In this document: piece by piece, positions 16,177 through 20,655 of the stretch
How the letters are laid out: the number at the start of each line of letters is the position of its first letter
Position numbering within the stretch: the stretch's first letter is position 1
Source of the DNA: CAKZSB01 sp964646405
Lineage (GTDB): Bacteria; Pseudomonadota; Gammaproteobacteria; Granulosicoccales; Granulosicoccaceae
Length of the DNA stretch: 20,655 nt
Assembly (NCBI GenBank): GCA_964646405.1
Contig: CAZYDV010000074.1
Span: forward strand, 1-20,655
Direction: 5' to 3'
The notes under the pieces: model-generated
Database searches by the model: none
What the model saw: only the letters and a program-made list of their open reading frames with translations
What the model was told of the DNA's origin: nothing
Program-made: the position numbers and the translations under genes

Positions 16177-16884
16177 TTAGCGTATTTCGGATCGATAGCT
16201 GAATCGATCGGCGCGTCCGCGGGTGATGCGAAATTCTATTGGCCGGTTGTTGCTCGTGTAGGTCAGGCGCTGCAACACGACGACTGCCGCGCCTGTTGCT
16301 ATCGACAGCGCTGCTGCGGTGTCGTTGTCGGCGGATTCTGCGGTCAGTGTCTCTTCTGCACGAATGACCGGCACACCAAACTGATCGACAATCACGGCGT
16401 AGAGCAGGTCGGGTATGTGCACGGCTTCGTCTTCCAGACCGGCCAGCAGGGTGCCGTCCCACCAGCTTTTTTCCAGCAGCACCGGATCGGTATCGACGAA
16501 ACCGGTTCGCTCCAGATAGATCAACCTTGAGCCACCGGGCAGGCCCAGGCGTTTACAGATAGTCGCAGGCCCCCGGCTGATGCGACGAATGGCGGTCTCT
16601 TTGTGGATGCGGGTGTCGTCACCGCGCTGGTCGCCGTAGCTGAAAAAGCGAAACAGGCTGTTGTTGAAATCGATCCGCGAGACGTAGGTGCCTTTGCCCT
16701 GATGGCGGTACAGCAGTTTCTCCGCGACCAAGTTGTCGAGTGCTTTTTTCACCGTGCCCTGGCTGACGTCGAGCTGTTTGGCCAACTGGGGCTCTGAGGG
16801 CAACAGGTCGCCGGCGCGCAGCTCGCCGGCCTGGATTTGCTGGCGAATATGTTGTTCTACACTTTTGTACAGGGGCGTGTGCAT
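16177..16884 (-). CDS. GntR-family transcriptional regulator with UTRA domain
   Basis: A 235-residue regulator. The N-terminal winged helix-turn-helix (about 5-68) reads PLYKSVEQHIRQQIQAGEL, then LLPSEPQLAKQLDVSQGTV and LLYRHQGKGTYVS, typical of GntR. The C-terminal ~160 residues fit the UTRA ligand-binding domain of the HutC subfamily (LERTGFVDTDPVLLEKSWW, VIRAEETLTAESAD, then the NNRPIEFRITRGRADRFSY end). It is transcribed divergently from the sauS-like operon across 162 bases that contain a perfect 20-bp palindrome, so it most likely controls that operon and itself. Known sau clusters for sulfoacetate carry a GntR-type regulator (SauR), which agrees with this context. The effector would be the substrate acid or its CoA ester (inference). 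No clear ribosome binding site precedes the ATG. Confidence 0.88.
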   Translation of the reverse strand: MHTPLYKSVEQHIRQQIQAGELRAGDLLPSEPQLAKQLDVSQGTVKKALDNLVAEKLLYRHQGKGTYVSRIDFNNSLFRFFSYGDQRGDDTRIHKETAIRRISRGPATICKRLGLPGGSRLIYLERTGFVDTDPVLLEKSWWDGTLLAGLEDEAVHIPDLLYAVIVDQFGVPVIRAEETLTAESADNDTAAALSIATGAAVVVLQRLTYTSNNRPIEFRITRGRADRFSYRSEIR

Positions 16885-16960
16885 GGTTGCCGGCGTTAAA
16901 CAGGACAGGAGTTTGTTGAGTTCCGGCCGCTACTGCTCGCTGCCTGCCGGGATATTCAGT

Positions 16961-16980
16961 TAACTCATATATATGAGTTA
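16961..16980. promoter_or_regulatory. Perfect 20-bp palindrome, probable GntR operator
   Basis: TAACTCATATATATGAGTTA is identical to its reverse complement over all 20 bases and lies between the divergent regulator and the sauS-like gene. It ends one base before the -35 hexamer of the operon promoter. UTRA-type GntR proteins bind as dimers to AT-centred palindromes of about this length. It is the only long perfect palindrome I noticed in the window. Confidence 0.7.
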
Positions 16981-16981
16981 C

Positions 16982-17010
16982 TTGACGTAGTAGAGTGAGA
17001 AGCATAGCAT
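16982..17010 (+). promoter_or_regulatory. Sigma-70-type promoter of the sauS-like operon
   Basis: TTGACG (16982-16987) and TAGCAT (17005-17010) are separated by exactly 17 bases and lie 37 bases upstream of the start codon. The -35 matches consensus at five of six positions; the -10 is moderate. The palindrome directly upstream places a bound regulator against the -35. A ribosome binding site GAGGA (17036-17040) sits six bases before the ATG. Confidence 0.55.
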
Positions 17011-17046
17011 CCCGGCACCGCGTAGGCGAACGAATGAGGAAACACC

Positions 17047-18471
17047 ATGGCCAAACCTGCAGCAGCAATCGAGAACGACCAGGAAGCGACGATCGTCGAC
17101 GGACTGATTCAGCGTGGACGCGACGCAATGGCGAAGATCGCCGATGCCGATCAGGCGCGAATTGATGAGTGTGTGACGGCGCTGGCGTGGTCGCTGTACA
17201 AGCCCGATGTGGCTGAACGACTGGCCAAACTGGCGGTGGAAGACACCGGCATTGGCAATGTCCGGGACAAGATCACCAAGAATCAGCGCAAGACCTTCGG
17301 CACTTTGCGCGACCTGATGCGCGCCAAAACGGTTGGCGTGATTGAGGACGATCCGGCGCGAGGCCTGGTGCGTATTGCAAAACCGGTTGGGGTAGTGGCG
17401 GCGATCACGCCTTCGACCAACCCGGCGGCCACGCCGGTTAACAAGGCGATGATGGCGGTAAAGGGCGCCAATGCCATCGTGATTGCATCGTCACCTGCCG
17501 GCTGGGCCACCACCAGCGCCACGGTCGATTTGATGCGTGCGGAGCTTACAAAAATTGGTGCGCCGGCAGATCTTGTGCAAATTTTGCCGATGCCGGTCAC
17601 CCGCAGCATGACACGTTTGCTGCTGGAACGATCCGATCTGGTTGCCGCGACCGGCTCCCAGAACAACGTTCGCTCGGCCTACTCCAGCGGCACACCTGCA
17701 CTGGGCGTGGGGGCGGGCAATGTACCGGTGATCATCGACAGCAGCGCAGACCTTGACGATGCGGCGACGAAAATCTGCGCGTCGAAGTGTTTTGACAACG
17801 CCACGTCTTGCTCATCGGAAAATTCGCTGGTGATCGTCGACGACGTTTACGAGGAGGCAATCGCCGCGCTGCAAAAGGCCGGCGCCTATCGCTGTGACAA
17901 TGCACAGAAAGATCACATCCAGAGCCAGCTCTGGCTCGATGGCAAGCTGAATCGCAAGTTGATCGCGCAGGATGCAGACATCTTTGCCGCGCGTCTGGGC
18001 TTTCCGGAAGATGCCGGAAAATCGCGCTACTTCATTGTTGAAGAGCCATCGCTCGATCCCGAATCGCCGTTTGCCGACGAAAAGCTCGCGCTGGTATTAA
18101 CCGTGTATCGCGCCAGCGACTTTAACCACGCGATGGATCTGGTCGACGGCATATTGAATGTTCAGGGCCGCGGCCACTCCTGCGGTGTGCACACTCAAAA
18201 TGACGATCATGCGCAACAACTGGCCGAGCGCATGGATGTGGTGCGCGTGCTGGTTAATCAGGCCCACACGTTTGGCAATGGCGGCAGTTTTGATAACGCG
18301 CTGAATTTCACCCTCAGCATGGGGTGCGGCACGTGGGGTGGCAACAGTTTTTCAGACAATCTCAACTACAGCCACTTCATTAACATCACCCATCTGGTTC
18401 GCACGATCAAAGAGGACAAACCTTCCGAAGAAGCGTTGTTTGGCGCGCACTGGGCGAAGTACGGACAATAA
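17047..18471 (+). CDS. sauS: Acylating aldehyde dehydrogenase, probable sulfoacetaldehyde dehydrogenase SauS
   Basis: A 474-residue CoA-dependent aldehyde dehydrogenase. VGVVAAITPSTNPAATPVNK (about 114-133) is the N-terminal cofactor-domain segment usual for acylating ALDHs (EutE, PduP, AdhE N-domain, SauS). ATGSQNNVRSAYSSGTPALG and GAGNVPVIID follow. The catalytic Cys is C255 in FDNATSCSSEN, a form I associate with SauS; EutE and AdhE types differ around this Cys. The enzyme would interconvert sulfoacetaldehyde plus CoA and sulfoacetyl-CoA with NAD(P). It leads an operon with a CoA ligase pair (3 bases to the next gene), which supplies or consumes the same acyl-CoA. A strong ribosome binding site GAGGA precedes the ATG. 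The alternative is an acylating dehydrogenase for another small polar aldehyde, such as malonate or malate semialdehyde; the family call is firm and the substrate moderate. Confidence 0.8.
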   Translation: MAKPAAAIENDQEATIVDGLIQRGRDAMAKIADADQARIDECVTALAWSLYKPDVAERLAKLAVEDTGIGNVRDKITKNQRKTFGTLRDLMRAKTVGVIEDDPARGLVRIAKPVGVVAAITPSTNPAATPVNKAMMAVKGANAIVIASSPAGWATTSATVDLMRAELTKIGAPADLVQILPMPVTRSMTRLLLERSDLVAATGSQNNVRSAYSSGTPALGVGAGNVPVIIDSSADLDDAATKICASKCFDNATSCSSENSLVIVDDVYEEAIAALQKAGAYRCDNAQKDHIQSQLWLDGKLNRKLIAQDADIFAARLGFPEDAGKSRYFIVEEPSLDPESPFADEKLALVLTVYRASDFNHAMDLVDGILNVQGRGHSCGVHTQNDDHAQQLAERMDVVRVLVNQAHTFGNGGSFDNALNFTLSMGCGTWGGNSFSDNLNYSHFINITHLVRTIKEDKPSEEALFGAHWAKYGQ

Positions 18472-18474
18472 TCG

Positions 18475-19611
18475 ATGAACTTTGAAGAACATGCCGCAAA
18501 GCCTCTGCTGGCCGCTGCCGGAATTGCAATACCAGCCAGTGAGCTGGTATCCAGCGCCGATGATGCGGCTGCCAGTGCCGGGCGCATTGGCCCTTGCGTC
18601 ATCAAGGCACAGGTGCCGATTGGCAAACGTGGCAAGGCCGGCGGCATCAAGCTCGCCGCCAACGCCGATGAGGCGCGCGAACACGCCCAGGTGATTCTGG
18701 GTATGTCGATCAGTGGTTTTCGCGTCGATCAGGTAATGGTTGAGGCGCAGTCTGCGATTGAACGCGAATTTTACGCCTCCGTTTTGAATGACTCGGACAG
18801 CAAGGGGCCGCTGGTGATGTTTTCCACCGAAGGAGGTATGGATATCGAAGAAGTGGCGGCGGCCACACCTGACAAAATCCAGACCTGCACGGTTGATATT
18901 CGCAAGGGCTTTGATCTGGCCGCGGCCAACGCCCTGCTGGCGCCCGCGGCACTGGGTGAGGTATCCGGCCAGGTCGCCGACGTACTGGTGAATCTGTATC
19001 AGGCCTACCTCGACAACGATGCAGAGATGCTGGAGATCAATCCGTTGATCGTGACCGCCGGTGGTGAGGTGATGGCGCTCGATTGCAAATTTGTACTCGA
19101 TGATTCGGCGATCAAGCGCCGCGATGAGCTGGCCGCCAAAGGTGCGCCGGAACAGATGACGGCACTCGAGCAGCGTGGTCACGACGCCGGGATTAAATAC
19201 ATCGAGCTCGACGGCAACGTCGGGGTGCTGGCCAATGGGGCCGGATTGACTATGACGACTATGGATGTGGTGCGCCATCACGGCGGGGCGCCTGCCAACT
19301 TTTGCGAGATCGGTGGCGAGGCCTACACCAAGGCCAAAACGGCGCTTGAAATGGTGCTCGACAAACCGGGTATCAGCTCACTGGTGGTGAACTTCTGTGG
19401 CGCATTTGCACGCTGTGATGTGATGATGGAGGGGCTGCTGAACGCCTGGACAGAATTGCAACCAGACATACCGGTATTTTTCTCGATCGCCGGCACCGGC
19501 GATGAAGAGGCGATCCGAATGCTGAAGGAATCGCTCAACATGGATCCGCTGCCCGATATGAGCGCCGCCTGCAAAGCGGCGGTCGATGCTGCTAACGGAG
19601 CAACGGCATGA
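18475..19611 (+). CDS. sauC: ADP-forming acyl-CoA ligase beta subunit (SucC-like; probable sulfoacetate-CoA ligase SauC)
   Basis: A 378-residue beta subunit of the succinyl-CoA-synthetase superfamily. The N-terminal ATP-grasp domain (about 1-235) includes MNFEEHAAKPLLAAAGI, KAQVPIGKRGKAGGIKLA (nucleotide loop) and MLEINPLIVT (metal binding). The C-terminal ligase domain includes DGNVGVLANGAGLTMTTMDV and HHGGAPANFCEIGG, the phosphate- and CoA-side motifs. Compared with true SucC (KAQVHAGGRGKAGG), the loop reads PIGKRGKAGG, and the succinate enzyme's usual TCA neighbours are missing. Placed three bases after the SauS-like gene and overlapping the alpha subunit by ATGA, it most likely activates sulfoacetate or a similar acid to the CoA ester. 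ADP-forming sulfoacetate-CoA ligases of two subunits have been described, as I recall; malate-CoA ligase is the main alternative. Confidence 0.78.
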   Translation: MNFEEHAAKPLLAAAGIAIPASELVSSADDAAASAGRIGPCVIKAQVPIGKRGKAGGIKLAANADEAREHAQVILGMSISGFRVDQVMVEAQSAIEREFYASVLNDSDSKGPLVMFSTEGGMDIEEVAAATPDKIQTCTVDIRKGFDLAAANALLAPAALGEVSGQVADVLVNLYQAYLDNDAEMLEINPLIVTAGGEVMALDCKFVLDDSAIKRRDELAAKGAPEQMTALEQRGHDAGIKYIELDGNVGVLANGAGLTMTTMDVVRHHGGAPANFCEIGGEAYTKAKTALEMVLDKPGISSLVVNFCGAFARCDVMMEGLLNAWTELQPDIPVFFSIAGTGDEEAIRMLKESLNMDPLPDMSAACKAAVDAANGATA

Positions 19612-20492
19612 TTATCCCGCGCAAAGAAACCCGCATTCTGGTGCAGGGCATTACCGGCAAGCAGGGCACCTTCTGGACCGAGCGCATGCAGGAATACGGC
19701 GCCACGGTGGTTGGCGGGGTCAATCCAAAAAAGGCGGGTACCAAACACTGCGGTGTGCCGGTTTACGGCAGTGCGGTCGATGCGGCTGGCGACGGCTTTG
19801 ATGCCTCGCTGCTGTTCATTCCGCCGCTGGGTGTCAAGGCCGCCGCACTCGATGCGATCAAGGCCGGGGCAAAAATGATTCTTTGCCTGACCGAGCACGT
19901 GCCGGTGCAGGATGTCATGTATTTTATGGCAGCCGCCAAAGAGTCAGGCACTCGCGTGCTGGGGCCGAATACCGCTGGCGGCGTGACCGTTGGTGAGACT
20001 TTCATGGGCTTCATGCCGGCCTTTAATCAGCGCATCTTCAAATCCGGCAGCATCGGCGTGCTGTCGCGATCGGGCAGCCTCGGCACGTTGATGTGTCAGA
20101 ACATCGTGTCGGCCGGATTTGGCCAGACAGCGTTCGTCGGTATCGGCGGCGATCCGGTCATCGGTACGACCACGCGCGATGCGCTGCAGGCGCTGGATGA
20201 ATTTCCTGGTACCGAAGCCGTGGTGATGGTGGGCGAGATCGGTGGCGTCATGGAAGAGGAGGCCGCCGAGTATGCCCGTACCATGAGCAAGCCGATGTTC
20301 GCGTTTATCGCCGGTGGTTCGGCACCCAAAGGCAAGAAGATGGGTCATGCCGGTGCAATTGTGATGGGTGATCGCGGCACCTGGGATTCCAAGGCGCGTG
20401 CGCTTGCCGATGCCGGTGTGAATGTGTTGGCAACTCCGGTACACATCGGCGATGCGCTGCGCGAGCAGATAGGGTCATCCAGGCCGTCATAA
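19608..20492 (+). CDS. sauD: ADP-forming acyl-CoA ligase alpha subunit (SucD-like; probable sulfoacetate-CoA ligase SauD)
   Basis: A 294-residue alpha subunit partnering the preceding gene. The CoA-binding Rossmann domain (about 1-125) contains ILVQGITGKQGTFWTERM. The ligase domain has SRSGSLGT (153-160) and the active-site H247 in KKMGHAGAIVMG, the phosphohistidine position of SucD (E. coli H246). The substrate loop GPNTAGGVTVGE (119-130) differs from the GPNCPG...PGE typical of succinyl-CoA synthetase, suggesting a carboxylate other than succinate. It overlaps the beta gene by ATGA, with GGAG about eight bases upstream of its ATG. Its stop codon lies in and beside the loop of a strong hairpin. 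The operon ends here within the window; any transporter or sulfite-releasing enzyme would be to the right or elsewhere. Confidence 0.78.
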   Translation: MIIPRKETRILVQGITGKQGTFWTERMQEYGATVVGGVNPKKAGTKHCGVPVYGSAVDAAGDGFDASLLFIPPLGVKAAALDAIKAGAKMILCLTEHVPVQDVMYFMAAAKESGTRVLGPNTAGGVTVGETFMGFMPAFNQRIFKSGSIGVLSRSGSLGTLMCQNIVSAGFGQTAFVGIGGDPVIGTTTRDALQALDEFPGTEAVVMVGEIGGVMEEEAAEYARTMSKPMFAFIAGGSAPKGKKMGHAGAIVMGDRGTWDSKARALADAGVNVLATPVHIGDALREQIGSSRPS

Positions 20493-20501
20493 CGGCCTGG
20501 A
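20478..20501 (+). repeat. Perfect 10-bp-stem hairpin spanning the sauD stop codon
   Basis: TCCAGGCCGT (20478-20487) pairs with ACGGCCTGGA (20492-20501) around CATA. The stop TAA (20490-20492) falls at the loop and the first base of the right arm. No T-tract follows, so it may protect the mRNA 3' end or act with the next hairpin. Confidence 0.6.
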
Positions 20502-20515
20502 CGAAAGCTCGATGG

Positions 20516-20565
20516 GCGACCTGAAACAGGAATTTACCGTTTTTGGCAAACTCCAGGTCGCTTTT
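20516..20565 (+). terminator. Possible intrinsic terminator of the sauSCD operon
   Basis: GCGACCTG (20516-20523) pairs perfectly with CAGGTCGC (20554-20561), and TTTT follows at 20562-20565. The 30-base loop is long and the T-tract short, so efficiency is uncertain. Its position just downstream of the last operon gene supports the call. Confidence 0.45.
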
Positions 20566-20655
20566 CGGGTCTTATCCTCAAGGCAGACTTCAGTCTGTAG
20601 AGCACACGACACGTTTTTCCCTCATACGCCCTGAGAATCGCGTTGCCGTTTGAAA

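Noticed and set aside
15872..16462. Minus-strand open frame running through the N gap
   Set aside because: It is open only because N cannot encode stops; its translation is Arg-rich low complexity made from the repeat and the antisense of the GntR gene.
18352..19281. Long minus-strand open frame (309 codons) opposite the SucC-like gene
   Set aside because: It is antisense to a clearly conserved gene, has a His/Arg-rich shadow composition and no family motifs.
18475..20492. Housekeeping succinyl-CoA synthetase sucCD
   Set aside because: The substrate loop differs (GPNTAG instead of GPNCPG), the neighbours are an acylating aldehyde dehydrogenase and a GntR regulator, and no TCA-cycle genes adjoin.

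Overview
This is a bacterial chromosomal segment of about 20.7 kb. The intermediate-to-high GC, the gene families present (oligopeptidase B, YjdM/PhnA, a GGDEF-EAL membrane protein, a DM13 lipocalin-sized secreted protein, Hcn/opine-dehydrogenase-like flavoenzymes, a sulfonate acyl-CoA module) and the tightly packed short operons suggest a proteobacterium, most likely a marine or environmental gammaproteobacterium. That placement is inferred from gene content only. The sequence is a draft: a run of exactly 100 N sits inside a tandem repeat, and one gene (lepB) carries an apparent single-base frameshift.

Layout. 1-536 holds no recognisable gene. 537-2852 (+) encodes a membrane-anchored c-di-GMP protein with a degenerate GGDEF and an intact EAL domain. 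2860-3055 (-) is a decayed fragment of a metallo-beta-lactamase-fold gene, related to the intact copy at 5248-6093. 3091-4746 (-) is a GT39-like membrane glycosyltransferase, followed by a 500-bp non-coding stretch. 6452 down to 5248 (-) is yjdM/phnA plus the intact MBL-fold hydrolase, preceded on the same strand by oligopeptidase B (8612-6528) and an APH-type small-molecule kinase (9638-8736). 10059-11198 (+) is an acyltransferase-3 membrane protein, convergent with a three-gene flavin/iron-sulfur dehydrogenase operon (14021-11259, -). Upstream of that operon on the same strand are a frameshifted signal peptidase I and a secreted DM13 protein. 15439-15972 (+) encodes a bacterial homologue of the N-terminal glutamine amidase NTAQ1. 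After the assembly gap comes a GntR/UTRA regulator (-), divergent from a three-gene operon (17047-20492, +).

The most notable system is that last operon: an acylating aldehyde dehydrogenase closely resembling sulfoacetaldehyde dehydrogenase SauS, followed by the two subunits of an ADP-forming acyl-CoA ligase that resemble SucC/SucD but have an altered substrate loop. Together they would interconvert sulfoacetate, sulfoacetyl-CoA and sulfoacetaldehyde. The GntR regulator is divergent, and a perfect 20-bp palindrome lies one base upstream of a good sigma-70 -35/-10 pair, so it looks like a self-contained, locally regulated C2-sulfonate (or related acid) module. No transporter, sulfite-releasing enzyme or isethionate enzyme lies inside the window.
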